Shown: positions 7,598 through 17,019, numbered from the stretch's first letter. The stretch is DNA of 64,000 nucleotides from Ureibacillus composti (GCA_030348875.1 JAUCEP010000002.1:2125001-2189000); one strand, 5' to 3'. Numbers and translations are program-made. The notes: generated by a model not told the origin, from the letters alone.

Positions 7598-8473
7598 ATG
7601 CTGAAATATTTAGATTACTACCGTGCTCATCTTGAATCTTTGAAGAAATCACCACATACGATTAAACAATATTGCATAGATACTGAACAATTTTTGAACT
7701 ATATTCAGAAAAATAATTTAAAGCTAAAAGAAGAATTAGACAGCGTATTAATTGGATACAAAAAATTTTTAGAAACCGAATATAAACACGTCACTAGTTT
7801 TAATCGTAAAGTATCTTCGTTGAAAAATTTTTTATCCTTTTTACAAGAACGAAATATTATTGATACAGTACCGAATGATGCACTAAAGCAAAATAAATTA
7901 GAGAAAAAGAATATTCACCCGTTGACTCAAACGCGGTTAAATCTGGTTTTATCTGTTTATTTAAATAAATACAGAAGAATCAGTGAACGGGAATATGGAT
8001 GGATTGCACTACGAAATCTTTGTGTTGTTCGTGCAATAGCAGAATTGGGACTAAAACCGATAGAAGTGGTTGAAATGAAGTGGACTCACATTCATAATAA
8101 TGAAATAAAAGTGATTCGCTCGAAGTCGGTTCGTACGTTATCTTTATCTAAAAGCTTAATAGATTGGCTTGAGTTATATAAAAATGAAACAAAAATGATC
8201 TTTCCATTATGCGAGCAAGTGGATTATATGTGGTTGGGGATCGGTAATAAAAAATATCAACCAATCACTGAAAAAACAATAGAGCGAATATTTCAGACAA
8301 TTTCAAAAGAAGTTGGATTTAAAGTGACAGCAACAGCTCTTAGATATTCGAAGATCCAAAATGAACTTGATGAAAAAGTTGATGAACAACTAAATCTACT
8401 ATACACCCAGCTTGGTTATGCCAGAAAAGGTGTGCTTTTAGAGCGTGTCGAGCGTTTTAGACACGAATCCTAA
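7598..8473 (+). CDS. Tyrosine-recombinase-like protein lacking catalytic residues
   Basis: A 291-residue protein with the architecture of XerC/XerD-type recombinases: an N-terminal SAM-like core-binding domain (~1-90, SPHTIKQYCIDTEQFLNYI) and a catalytic-like domain (~105-285). The active-site set is not conserved. The first Arg is Lys153 (GLKPIEV instead of GLRxSE). The HxLRH box reads T246-A-L-R249-Y250, keeping only the Arg. The LGH box is LGY (272-274), and no nucleophilic Tyr is visible in the last 15 residues. It therefore probably binds DNA without cutting it. The start is ATG with AAGGAAGTG at good spacing. It is not next to an attachment site or other phage genes, and codon use looks like its neighbours. 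Confidence 0.75.
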   Translation: MLKYLDYYRAHLESLKKSPHTIKQYCIDTEQFLNYIQKNNLKLKEELDSVLIGYKKFLETEYKHVTSFNRKVSSLKNFLSFLQERNIIDTVPNDALKQNKLEKKNIHPLTQTRLNLVLSVYLNKYRRISEREYGWIALRNLCVVRAIAELGLKPIEVVEMKWTHIHNNEIKVIRSKSVRTLSLSKSLIDWLELYKNETKMIFPLCEQVDYMWLGIGNKKYQPITEKTIERIFQTISKEVGFKVTATALRYSKIQNELDEKVDEQLNLLYTQLGYARKGVLLERVERFRHES

Positions 8474-8532
8474 TAAAAGTTTCGCATATTATTGATTTTG
8501 TACAGAAGAAAATAGGGAAAAAGAGGAAAATA

Positions 8533-9390
8533 ATGAGTACAAACAACATTGAGAGTAGCTTAATTTTAGAAGGTGGCACCTTTCGGACCGTATTTACGGC
8601 AGGGGTATTAGATGCATTTTTGGATCATGATTTGATGATGCCATACATCCTTGGTATTTCAGCTGGAGCTATAAATGCCTGTTCATATGTCTCTAAACAA
8701 AAGGAAAGAACTTATCGGGTGTACGCAGATTACAGAAATGACAAACGCTATATGGGATTTCGAAATTTTTTAAAAGAGAGAAGTTTGTTTGGATTAGAGT
8801 TTGCATATGATATTATTCCTAACCAGTTAGATAAATTCGATTGGGATGCATATCAACAATATAATGGAACACTGTTATTTGGTGTTACCAATGCATTAAC
8901 CGGTGAAGTGGAATATAAAAATGCATTAAATATGGACCGTCGTTGTTCATTGCTCCGCGCAACATGTGCAATTCCTGTGTTGTTTCCAGAAATTAAACTA
9001 AATGATACCCCCTACTATGATGGTGGATTAGCCGATCCCATTCCAATTCAGAAGGCAATCGAGGATGGGTATGACAAGCATGTAATCATATTGACACGAC
9101 CAAAAGGCTATCGGAAAGTGATGGATCGACAAAGTAAATGGGCAATGAAACTATTAAAAAAACGCTATCCGCAAATCGCCGAACGTTTACAAGTACGTGT
9201 TGATCAATATAATCACACGATTGATTTTTGTGAAAAGTTAGAATCAGAGGGGAAGGTTATTATTTTCCGACCTGAAAGTCCATTAAATAGTATGGAAAAG
9301 GATGTAACCCTCATGCGCAAAGGATATGAAATGGGATTTAAACAGGGAACTGAAAGAATGTACAATATGAAAGAATTCCTTCAAAAATAA
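8533..9390 (+). CDS. Patatin-like phospholipase
   Basis: A 285-residue bacterial patatin-family hydrolase. The oxyanion-hole loop is EGGTFRTVFTAG (~13-24), the nucleophile elbow is GISAG with Ser43, and the dyad aspartate is Asp163 in DGGLADP. The family cleaves acyl ester bonds of phospholipids or neutral lipids with a Ser-Asp dyad. There is no signal peptide, so it probably acts in the cytoplasm or at the inner membrane face. It lies 60 nt after the recombinase-like gene and ends in its own terminator. The start is ATG with AAAGAGG upstream. Confidence 0.88.
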   Translation: MSTNNIESSLILEGGTFRTVFTAGVLDAFLDHDLMMPYILGISAGAINACSYVSKQKERTYRVYADYRNDKRYMGFRNFLKERSLFGLEFAYDIIPNQLDKFDWDAYQQYNGTLLFGVTNALTGEVEYKNALNMDRRCSLLRATCAIPVLFPEIKLNDTPYYDGGLADPIPIQKAIEDGYDKHVIILTRPKGYRKVMDRQSKWAMKLLKKRYPQIAERLQVRVDQYNHTIDFCEKLESEGKVIIFRPESPLNSMEKDVTLMRKGYEMGFKQGTERMYNMKEFLQK

Positions 9391-9393
9391 GTA

Positions 9394-9428
9394 AAAGGGC
9401 CGTCTAAATTAAGACGACCCTTATTTTT
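9394..9428. terminator. Terminator between convergent genes
   Basis: AAGGG-CGTCT paired with AGACG-CCCTT with one mismatch and a short loop, followed by TTATTTTTAT. It sits exactly between the ends of the patatin-like gene and the leftward membrane protein gene. Confidence 0.8.
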
Positions 9429-10455
9429 ATTCGTAATTAACTTTATAATCTTCGTGACTAAACCAACGTAATTTTGTTTCAAATAGCTTTAATAAAACAA
9501 CGTTTAAGATAATAGGAAGGGCGATAAATAAAGATACAGCGATGATTAAACTTTGTGTGCTCCAACCTGTAATATCTAAATATTTTAATGGTCCAACGAA
9601 TCCTGCTAGTCCAAACCCTGCACTATAAGGTGTTCCTTCAATTTGGAATAGACCACCTAATGCACCTAAAATACCAGCCGTAATAACCATAGGTAATGCA
9701 ATTTTTGGCTTCATAAAGAAGTTGCGCATTTGAATTTTTGCTGATGCAACGTGGGCAATAGCTGTCCCAAAATTATTTGCACGGTAACTTGCGATACACA
9801 TACCGACACCAGAAGCACAAACTCCAAGATTTGCAGCCCCAGCACCAATACCAGAAAGCATAATTACTGTTGCCACACCGATTGTAGAAATTGGAGAGAT
9901 AATTAATACTGAAAAGACCATTGCGATTAACGCACCCATGATGATAGGTTGTAAACTTGTCAAGTACATGATTCCGTCACCAATTAATAAAGAACCATCC
10001 TTAATATATGGTAATACTGATAATCCGATTAAACCTGGAATAAAGATTGTTAATGCTGGCATTGCTAGTAAAGTCCAGTCTTTCAATTTAGAACCTAAAA
10101 ATTGAACGAATAATACAGCCATTGCTGATGTTAGTCCGATATTTATAACAGTTCCGATTCCTGCAATTGTCATTGTGCCATCTTCCATGACTGTTGTGAC
10201 ACCACTACCAATAAAGGCAGCCAAACCGATCGAAGACATTTGGATTGGTGATAATTTAAATTGAACACCAATTAGAACCCCCATAATAACGGGTAATAAA
10301 CTCATTACTATAATTGATGCAGTTAAAACTGGTTGTAGCCATGGGGCATAAGGAATAATTAATTTTAATATTTCACCAACTAGAGCATTGGGTATTAAAC
10401 ATACAACGATTCCTAAACTCATTCCGGTTAATAATTTGCTAAAAAAGTCTTTCAT
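9427..10455 (-). CDS. PTS_EIIC_2-type membrane protein
   Basis: A 342-residue protein, almost entirely hydrophobic with ~9-10 membrane segments and glycine-rich stretches (SGIGAGAANLGVCASGVGMC). It matches the PTS_EIIC_2 group of phosphotransferase-like permeases found as single proteins without EIIA/EIIB domains. It begins MKDFFSKLLTGMSLGIVVCLIPNALVGE, the usual start of the family. The ribosome site GAGAGGA is ~8 nt before the ATG. No EIIA, EIIB or sugar enzyme genes are nearby, so the substrate is unknown and transport without phosphorylation is possible. Confidence 0.82.
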   Translation of the reverse strand: MKDFFSKLLTGMSLGIVVCLIPNALVGEILKLIIPYAPWLQPVLTASIIVMSLLPVIMGVLIGVQFKLSPIQMSSIGLAAFIGSGVTTVMEDGTMTIAGIGTVINIGLTSAMAVLFVQFLGSKLKDWTLLAMPALTIFIPGLIGLSVLPYIKDGSLLIGDGIMYLTSLQPIIMGALIAMVFSVLIISPISTIGVATVIMLSGIGAGAANLGVCASGVGMCIASYRANNFGTAIAHVASAKIQMRNFFMKPKIALPMVITAGILGALGGLFQIEGTPYSAGFGLAGFVGPLKYLDITGWSTQSLIIAVSLFIALPIILNVVLLKLFETKLRWFSHEDYKVNYE

Positions 10456-10777
10456 ATTTTCATATCCTCTCTAAGATGTTGTTTACTGTTATGTGAGTAT
10501 TATCATTATATAAGTTTTGAAGATTTATTCAACTGTAAAAATTCTGATAATTTAATATAGTTTTATAATTTGAGTCTAAGAGAGAAAAAATTATACTGAA
10601 AACGCTTTATTATTTAATAAAAGATAATGTAGATAGTCTTTTGTTTGCTATAAGTAACTCTGGAATAGTGAATTTTTGCCAATCTAAATAGCCAATTGTT
10701 TACTTTATGTCATAACGGTAATAAAATTAACTTGGATTTACTTCTAAAACTTTCATAAATTTAAAGGAGATTATTAT
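10456..10777. other. Divergent intergenic region
   Basis: About 320 nt of very AT-rich sequence between the leftward membrane protein and the rightward yqeY-like gene. It must hold both promoters. I saw no ORF, strong hairpin or riboswitch motif. Confidence 0.4.
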
Positions 10778-11203
10778 ATGTTGAAAACAAAAGTGTTCGA
10801 TGAATTAAAAATAGCGATGAAAGAAAAAGACGTAGTAGCTAAAGGTGTTTTAACACTTTTAAAATCTGCTCTAGATCAAGCTGAAAAAGAAAAAGGGTCA
10901 GAGCTTACTCAAGAAGAAGAAATTGCTATTGTGAATCGTGAAATTAAACAAACAAACCAAGCGTTAGAAGGTGCGCAACAAGCAAATAGAGATGATTTAA
11001 TAGAAAAAGAAGAAGCAAAACTTCTATTATTAAAGAAGTTCTTGCCGAAGCAACTATCGGAAGAAGAAATCATTCCAATTTTAACTGAAGCAGGTATCGT
11101 TAAAGGCATGAATATGGGCGAGGCAATGAAAATCGCTAAACCATTACTTACAGGTAAAGCAGATGGTGCAACTATTTCGAAAGTAGTTAAGAGCTTAATT
11201 TAG
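10778..11203 (+). CDS. GatB/YqeY domain protein
   Basis: A 141-residue all-helical protein of the YqeY family, related to the tRNA-binding tail of the GatB amidotransferase subunit. The full family pattern is visible: MLKTKVFDELKIAMKEKD at the N-terminus, GSELTQEEEIAIVNREIKQ in the middle, LLKKFLPKQLSEEEI, and the C-terminal GKADGATISKVVK. The start is ATG with AAAGGAGAT upstream. In many Bacillales the gene lies beside rpsU, but not here. The family is suspected to bind tRNA; its role is not settled. Confidence 0.92.
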   Translation: MLKTKVFDELKIAMKEKDVVAKGVLTLLKSALDQAEKEKGSELTQEEEIAIVNREIKQTNQALEGAQQANRDDLIEKEEAKLLLLKKFLPKQLSEEEIIPILTEAGIVKGMNMGEAMKIAKPLLTGKADGATISKVVKSLI

Positions 11204-11224
11204 CAGACTATACTTTAACAAAAG

Positions 11225-11255
11225 AAACTCACATTCATTGTGGGTTTTTTCTTTT
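11225..11255 (+). terminator. Terminator of the yqeY-like gene
   Basis: AAACTCACA (11225-11233) pairs with TGTGGGTTT (11239-11247) over a 5-nt loop, followed by a T-run. Confidence 0.85.
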
Positions 11256-11422
11256 TTAAAAGTTTTTTTAATCCATGAAATTGTCTTTTACGTGCCGAGA
11301 AAGGGATTTCTCTATAACATTTCAAATATTTTCAGAAAATTATTGACATGAAAATCCGTCTGTACTACAATAAATTCATAAAAACGGTGCTGTTATAGTA
11401 CAAAAAGCGGAAGGATGAGGAA

Positions 11423-11581
11423 ATGATGACTATGTATCAAGAAGGATATCAATATTATATTGCTAAATGTAAACAATTTGGGCTAGAACCTATTAATTTT
11501 TATTACTTTGTACAACAATTAACACAAGAGCAATTAAATGCATTTAATGAGCAAGCGCAAGAAGTAAAAGTTAGTTTATAA
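11423..11581 (+). CDS. Small protein, 52 residues, unknown function
   Basis: A short ORF with a good ribosome site (GGATGAGGAA) directly upstream. The product begins MMTMYQEGYQYYIAKCKQF and is rich in Tyr and Gln; the middle reads EPINFYYFVQQL, and the tail is polar. It has no membrane segment and one Cys. The codon pattern and clean Shine-Dalgarno sequence support a real gene. It stands alone between two terminators. I do not recognise the family. Confidence 0.65.
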   Translation: MMTMYQEGYQYYIAKCKQFGLEPINFYYFVQQLTQEQLNAFNEQAQEVKVSL

Positions 11582-11767
11582 AATGTTAGATATTCATTGA
11601 AGATAGGATTTAAATCGAAACACATGTGAACAATCAGCATTTGTACGAGTTTATTATTATCATTTTTTTAGGTTAATTTAACTAAAGAACATATGATAAA
11701 TATATTTATGGCTGAGTGACACATAAGATTGAGGATTAAAAAGTGAAAATTAAACAGGATGTCGGAT

Positions 11768-11812
11768 AGCAACCCCATTTGTAAATTAAAACAATAGGGG
11801 TTGCTTTTAATT
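11768..11812 (+). terminator. Terminator-like hairpin
   Basis: AGCAACCCC (11768-11776) pairs with GGGGTTGCT (11797-11805) across a 20-nt AT-rich loop, followed by TTTAATTT. It may end the small-protein transcript or a short untranslated RNA from about 11.6 kb; nothing more can be said. Confidence 0.55.
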
Positions 11813-11995
11813 TAATGGATAATTTTGGATTAACAGAAAAGGTTTACAAATAATTTACTTAATTAGATAATATTCTGTGATAAAATAACTATACTTAAAA
11901 CTCTGACAAATTATCTTATAAAATATTAAACTTCGACATCTATAATAATGTCGGTTAGATTTTTTGTTTATCTAATGACGGGAGAAATTTTTAAT

Positions 11996-12885
11996 ATGGT
12001 CAAAATTGTTCATTCAAAAAATGAGACACCAACTATTGAATTTTCCTATGAGCAACTTAATGATATTAAAGCAGCACTTGATGAATCAGTCATTCTAGCT
12101 GTTACCGATCATCATGGTGTGATTACTTTTGTAAATAATCGTTTTTGTGAAATTTCAAAATATACAAGAGAAGAACTGATTGGACAAAATCATCGAGTTT
12201 TAAACTCTGGCTTTCACTCAAAAGTCTTCTTTAAAGAAATGTGGAAAACAATAGGGAGTGGGGAAACTTGGCATGGAGATATTTGTAACAGAGCAAAGGA
12301 TGGCTCACTCTATTGGGTTCAGACCACAATAGTGCCCTTTCTTAATGAAAAGGGAAAACCCTATCAATACATTGCAATTCGAGTTGATGTGACTGCTAAA
12401 AAGAATATTGATTTAATTACTTACATAGCGAATCATGATGATTTAACTAGTTTACCAAATCGTAGAAGCCTATCCATTCGTTTGAATAAGGAAATTAAAG
12501 ACAACAAGCAAAACAATACTAAATTTGCATTGTTTTTTATTGATATTAACCGTTTCAGGCGTATTAATGATTCATTAGGTCATCATGTAGGAGATTTATT
12601 TTTAGTAGAAGTTGCTAATAGATTTAAAGAATTAGATTCCAAGGGTGATTCTTTCTATCGAATTAGTGGAGATGAATTCGTTTACTTTTTAGAGAATGTA
12701 GATGACCTCCATATAATGGCACAGAGAATTATTAGTCTCTTTAAAAAGCCTTTCCAATTTGAAGAAAAAGAATTTTTATCGAGTATTTGTATAGGTATAA
12801 GTATTTTCCCTGAACATGGTGAAGAAATAGAAAATTTGCTTGTTGCAGCAGATATGGCGTTGCATGTAGCGAAGAATAAAAGAGG
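11996..12885 (+). pseudogene. PAS-GGDEF diguanylate cyclase-like gene cut by an IS21 element
   Basis: A PAS domain (~25-140, with VTDHHGVITFVNNRFCEISKYTREELIGQN) is followed by a GGDEF domain (~150-296). The signature reads SGDEF rather than GGDEF, preceded by YRI, and no RxxD inhibitory site is visible. The coding sequence loses its last residues at the left end of the insertion element: after ADMALHVAKNKRG the frame runs into IS DNA and stops at 12982, adding ~32 foreign residues. GGAG before 11996 supports this ATG over one at 11948, which has no ribosome site. The sequence on the far side of the element does not continue this gene, so anything downstream of the GGDEF domain (for example an EAL domain) is lost. 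Confidence 0.75.
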
Positions 12886-12952
12886 TGTATTTTGCAAGAT
12901 AAAAGTGCAGAGAATTGCAATGAAAAATACAGAGTGTTGCCACCCAATATTT

Positions 12953-13678
12953 TTACTGTTTTCTCGACAACGCGTTGGCTAAACGGAAGCTCTGTCCCGT
13001 ATAAGAAATAATATGGGCATGGTGAATTAAGCGATCCACCAGAGCTGCTGTTAAACGCGAATCTGAAAAAATACGATTCCACTGACTAAATTCTAAGTTT
13101 GACGTAATAATTAAACTCTTTTGCTCGTAACACTCCGTAATAATTTGAAAGAGTAGTTCAGCTCCTTCTTTTCCAAATGGAAGGTAACCCATTTCATCTA
13201 AAATCATCAAATCTACTTTCTCTAACTTACTTCGAAATTGCTTTAATTTTCCCGTTTTTAGTGCCTGCTCTAATTCTTCTACTAAATGTGAAACTCTATA
13301 AAAACGGACCTCATATCCTTGCTCACAAGCCTTTCTACCTAGTGCTGATGCTAAATGTGTTTTCCCAGTACCTGGCGCTCCAACTAAAATTAAATTTTCA
13401 TTTCTTCGAATGAACTCTAATTTCACTAATTCTTCTTTGGTTATATGATTTGGTAAACTGATATCTTTATGCCATTGATAGGTTTCTAATGTTTTTGTAT
13501 CAATAAATCGCGCTTGTTTTAAGTTTCGTGCTATTTTGGCTTGTTCTCGCCCCATTTGTTCTTTTAATAAAAGTTGGTAAATATATTCTTCTGGCGTTGT
13601 AAATGGAACATCGTCAATAGATTCAGCTATATGGGCTAGTCTTAGCTGTTTACACAATTGATGAATCGCTTCATTCAT
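12953..13678 (-). CDS. istB: IstB, IS21 transposition helper ATPase
   Basis: A 241-residue AAA+ helper that loads and regulates the IS21 transposase on target DNA. The Walker A motif GAPGTGKTH lies at residues 100-108, and Walker B LMILDEMGYL at about 155-164. The N-terminal helical IstB region (ALxLxxxAE pattern) precedes the ATPase core. It starts within the end of istA with an 8-nt ATGAATGA overlap, and AAGGAGGT sits inside the istA 3' end, so the two are translationally linked. Full length, apparently intact. Confidence 0.93.
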   Translation of the reverse strand: MNEAIHQLCKQLRLAHIAESIDDVPFTTPEEYIYQLLLKEQMGREQAKIARNLKQARFIDTKTLETYQWHKDISLPNHITKEELVKLEFIRRNENLILVGAPGTGKTHLASALGRKACEQGYEVRFYRVSHLVEELEQALKTGKLKQFRSKLEKVDLMILDEMGYLPFGKEGAELLFQIITECYEQKSLIITSNLEFSQWNRIFSDSRLTAALVDRLIHHAHIISYTGQSFRLANALSRKQ

Positions 13679-15101
13679 GTGCTGTTACCTCCTTTCCCTT
13701 TTGAGAAAGGGCATCATAATCTGTCCAATTTACACCGTAAGGGTGTTCCTGTTCCTCGTTATTTTTCGGAATATATTCGTAAAAGTTTTGGTCAATTTCT
13801 TTCATATCATGATTCACTAAAAGCGTTATCAATTCATTTAGTCGCTGTTTCCTTAACGCAAAGGAAGGGACTGTTAAGTACTCTTTAATACGAGTTGGTA
13901 AATAGGGGGTATAACGTGAATGCCCGATTACACGTGGCTTTTTCAACCAATCTTTTAATATATCTTTCCACGGAATGAAACGTCGTTTCTTCATATACGG
14001 TCTTGTATCAGATAATAAAATTTCACCTTCATTTGTAATCACCTTGAAAGAATCCCAATACGTAATACAATATAGTTGTACATAATTTCGCGCTCTCGGT
14101 ACATGGATCAAGTGTTGATCCAAATTGAATTCATTATATTTATTAAATCCAATCGCAAACTGCTTAAATACAGGATAAGGTTCTTCTGGTAATTTCAATA
14201 ATTGCTTTTGCTCCTGTAACCATAGGTCTTCAATCAATTCTTCTTTTTTATAATGTAGTCGCTGTCTATCTTTCTTTAATTGACATTCCAATTGTTCTCT
14301 CAGATCCTCAAAATCATTAATGACTGGGGGTGTGCTAAAGAAATTGTAACGTACATAACCAACTTTTCGTTCGACGTGGCCTTTTTCATTACCACTTGCA
14401 GGGTTACATACCTGTACTTTAAAACCATAATATTGTTGAAAGTGCCGAAAGGCATCTGTTAACTCTGCTTCTGTTTCACCTTTTCTTACTTTTTTTACTG
14501 CAGGTGTTAAATTATCAATTCGAATACTAATTGGTACACCGCCTGCTTGTTTAAAGAGCTGTTGTAATCCACTTAAAAAACATTCTAAATTTTCTCCAGG
14601 CATCGGCACCGCAAAGCCAGTATTGCTTGCAGGAAAGGACATAACTAATGCATGTACATCTACAATCTCACCATCTTGAACGGCCTCCATTGTCCCAAAG
14701 TCCAATTGCGCTTCACCTTCTGGATGATCTAATCTTTCATAACCTTTACTCATATCATCATCTTCTGCAGCTCGCCATTCTTGAATAAAATCACACACTG
14801 TACGATACGACCCTTTAAAGCCCATTGATTGTAAATCTTCGAACATTTTCTTATTTGTACGACGTAATTTTTTCTTTACTTTTATATCTTCCTCTAGCCA
14901 ATCAACAATGATTTCTCCCCATTTTTCTGTATACATCATGCCTTTTTTCTGATGAGTTTTTTCTTGAGGAAGTTGATCTCCATCCCCATATTTCTTAGCA
15001 GTACGCCAATTGACTTTCATGGTAGTAGCCACCGCAGATATAGATAATCCTTTTTCATTTCGTAATGTTTTGATACAATTAACTTCAGACATTGCTAGCA
15101 T
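13671..15101 (-). CDS. istA: IstA, IS21 family transposase
   Basis: A 476-residue DDE transposase. An N-terminal helix-turn-helix (~10-45, KGLSISAVATTMKVNWRTAKKY) precedes the integrase core. The catalytic triad can be assigned to Asp134 (QLDFG), Asp196 (RIDNLTP) and Glu244 (EKGHVE). A C-terminal beta-rich domain follows (PRARNYVQLY). GGAGG and AAAGG upstream allow a start at 15101 or at the ATG three codons later. The triad and length suggest an active element. Confidence 0.93.
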   Translation of the reverse strand: MLAMSEVNCIKTLRNEKGLSISAVATTMKVNWRTAKKYGDGDQLPQEKTHQKKGMMYTEKWGEIIVDWLEEDIKVKKKLRRTNKKMFEDLQSMGFKGSYRTVCDFIQEWRAAEDDDMSKGYERLDHPEGEAQLDFGTMEAVQDGEIVDVHALVMSFPASNTGFAVPMPGENLECFLSGLQQLFKQAGGVPISIRIDNLTPAVKKVRKGETEAELTDAFRHFQQYYGFKVQVCNPASGNEKGHVERKVGYVRYNFFSTPPVINDFEDLREQLECQLKKDRQRLHYKKEELIEDLWLQEQKQLLKLPEEPYPVFKQFAIGFNKYNEFNLDQHLIHVPRARNYVQLYCITYWDSFKVITNEGEILLSDTRPYMKKRRFIPWKDILKDWLKKPRVIGHSRYTPYLPTRIKEYLTVPSFALRKQRLNELITLLVNHDMKEIDQNFYEYIPKNNEEQEHPYGVNWTDYDALSQKGKEVTAHE

Positions 15102-15260
15102 CCTTTCATTCCTCCACTGGTAAAATTCGACACTTTAACAGTAGAGTGACTTGGGGTGACTGGCAAGTCTATTTTTTTTGCACGAAAAAAGTGCTAGACT
15201 CTGTACAAATTCTTTGCACTAGTCTGCACTTCTATTTTGCAATAAACATGTGATTCGAAA

Positions 15261-16649
15261 GTGAAATATTTACCCTTAAATAGAATAGTTAAAGCGATAG
15301 ATGGTTTGATTATAAATAATCAAACTTCTAATCCTATCATTAAAAATGTAGTATTAGGAGATAGTAAAACTATTAAGGATTCAACACTAGTCTTTTTTCC
15401 GGAAAAGTCCATATTAGAGAATTATCAAGACGTTAAATTTTGTGCCATTGTTACGCAAAAGCCAGAACGTTATATTGATTTTGCTCAATCTTTTACGATT
15501 ATAAAAGTTAGCAGTTCAAAAAAATCTTTTGAAAAATTTATTAAGTTTTACAGAAATCTTTTCGAATTACCGGTAGTTGGTATTACTGGTACTTGTGGAA
15601 AAACAACAACAAAGGAAATGGTCTCCAGTATTTTAAAAGCAGATATGAATCTAGTTAAGACGATTGGAAGTAAAAATAAACGTAAAAGAAATTTAAGTTA
15701 TTTGATGAAGATCAATAAAAAAACAGATGTTGCGGTGATTGAGGTTGGTGTAGGAAATCCAGGGGGCATAGTGAATTTTGACAAATTCTTCAAACCATCA
15801 ATAGGTGTCATAACAAATATTGGAGTTGACCATGGACTTGGCTTTAAAACTCATCAAGCATATATCAATGAAAAGGCTAAGATGGTACAGATTATCAATA
15901 AAAATAAAGGCACAATTATATTAAATATCGATGATGAAAATATAAAAAAATTTGATTTAAGAAAATTCGAAGGACGAATAATATATTTCGGCCTTTCTCA
16001 AAGTGCTCATTTTAAAGCAAGTAATATCCATTATGACGTCAATGGCATGAAGTTTTCTCTTCATTACGATAACGAAGTATTTGAATGTAAAATTAAATGT
16101 TTCGGGACCCATAACGTTTATAATGCATTAGCAGCTCTTGCTATCTCTACTACTTTAGGAGTCCCCATTATAGATGCCATTCAAAGATTAGGAAATTTCA
16201 CCCCCCTCAAAAGACACCTACAAATAAAAACAGGAATTAATCAATGTACTCTAATTGACGATACTTGGAATACAAATTCAAAATCAATAGAAGCCGCTCT
16301 TGAAGCTCTTGTGAACCTGTCAAAGGGCAAAAAAACAATTGCTGTACTTGGAGATATTGAAGAACTAGGGGAGCTATCTGAGAGCGAGCATAAGAAAATT
16401 GGATCCTTCATTCATAAATATATAATAGATCAACTAGTTACAATTGGAAATGAATCAAAAATTATTGCCCAGCAAGCAATAGAACTAGGCATGAATCAAC
16501 ATAATATTTATATGATTAATAAAAAAGAAGACTTGATTAATGTACTATCAAAAACCGCGGACGCAAATAGTGTCGTTTTAATAAAAGGTTCCATGAGAAA
16601 TTCATTTAAGTATATTCTTCAAAAATTAATATTTCCTAAACTTCAATAA
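15261..16649 (+). CDS. MurF-like Mur ligase family protein
   Basis: A 462-residue ATP-dependent amide ligase with three Mur ligase domains. There is an N-terminal substrate domain (~1-105), a central ATPase with P-loop GITGTCGKTTTKEM (~112-125) and VITNIGVDHG, and a C-terminal domain with GTHNVYNALAA, LKRHLQI and the MurF-like AVLGDIEELGELSE. MurF adds D-Ala-D-Ala to UDP-MurNAc-tripeptide in the cytoplasm. The divergent P-loop and the solitary position suggest a MurF paralogue rather than the main enzyme. It starts at GTG 15261, only 12 nt after the IS right end, with no clear ribosome site, so the element may have removed the native promoter and leader. Confidence 0.78.
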   Translation: MKYLPLNRIVKAIDGLIINNQTSNPIIKNVVLGDSKTIKDSTLVFFPEKSILENYQDVKFCAIVTQKPERYIDFAQSFTIIKVSSSKKSFEKFIKFYRNLFELPVVGITGTCGKTTTKEMVSSILKADMNLVKTIGSKNKRKRNLSYLMKINKKTDVAVIEVGVGNPGGIVNFDKFFKPSIGVITNIGVDHGLGFKTHQAYINEKAKMVQIINKNKGTIILNIDDENIKKFDLRKFEGRIIYFGLSQSAHFKASNIHYDVNGMKFSLHYDNEVFECKIKCFGTHNVYNALAALAISTTLGVPIIDAIQRLGNFTPLKRHLQIKTGINQCTLIDDTWNTNSKSIEAALEALVNLSKGKKTIAVLGDIEELGELSESEHKKIGSFIHKYIIDQLVTIGNESKIIAQQAIELGMNQHNIYMINKKEDLINVLSKTADANSVVLIKGSMRNSFKYILQKLIFPKLQ

Positions 16650-16704
16650 AGCAACACGCAATCATCGGGATTTCCAGTACACATGCTAAACCTTAACCAC
16701 TAGT

Positions 16705-16740
16705 AGCTGTCCAGAAATATTCTGGACAGTTTTTTTGTTT
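16705..16740 (+). terminator. Terminator of the MurF-like gene
   Basis: A perfect 10-bp stem CTGTCCAGAA/TTCTGGACAG (16707-16716 with 16720-16729) is followed by seven T. The ~280 nt between here and the next gene contain no ORF; they should hold the promoter of the signalling cluster. Confidence 0.92.
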
Positions 16741-17019
16741 TTTTCATATTTAAGGTAATTGGGAAATTATTTACTGATTGTACAGTTTTATGAAGATGCT
16801 TATAAGTATATCATTGGGACTACTGTACCTAAATCCATATATATACCACTACATTCTTTTATCCATTCCTATTATGAGTACGATAAAAAACTCCTAAATA
16901 GGAATGTATTCCTACATAAATGAGAAGGCTAGGTGATATAAGTATTCTGACAATTATTACATAATTATGACAGAAATAGATATGAAATCGACTAGATCAG
17001 ATAGAACGGAGGTTACAGG

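Larger units (their letters stand above)
12886..15248. mobile_element. IS21-family insertion sequence
   Basis: About 2.36 kb carrying istA and istB on the minus strand. The ends are imperfect inverted repeats: the left begins TGTATTTTGCAAGATAAAAG and the right end, reverse-complemented, begins TGTTTATTGCAAAATAGAAG. Both continue with GTGCAGA and a second TGCAA. The terminal TG...CA is usual for IS21. No target-site duplication is visible: the left flank is ...AAAAGAGG and the right flank TGTGATTCG. The left flank is a broken GGDEF gene and the right flank is the start of a MurF-like gene, which suggests a deletion or recombination after insertion. Confidence 0.85.

Noticed and set aside
11743-11769. 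GTG-started 8-codon frame right before the hairpin at 11768, like a leader peptide
   Set aside because: Too short and without repeated regulatory codons; the next gene is ~230 nt away past a terminator-like hairpin.
15102-15260. Possible native promoter of the MurF-like gene
   Set aside because: All of this sequence up to 15248 belongs to the IS end; only 12 nt of host DNA precede the GTG.
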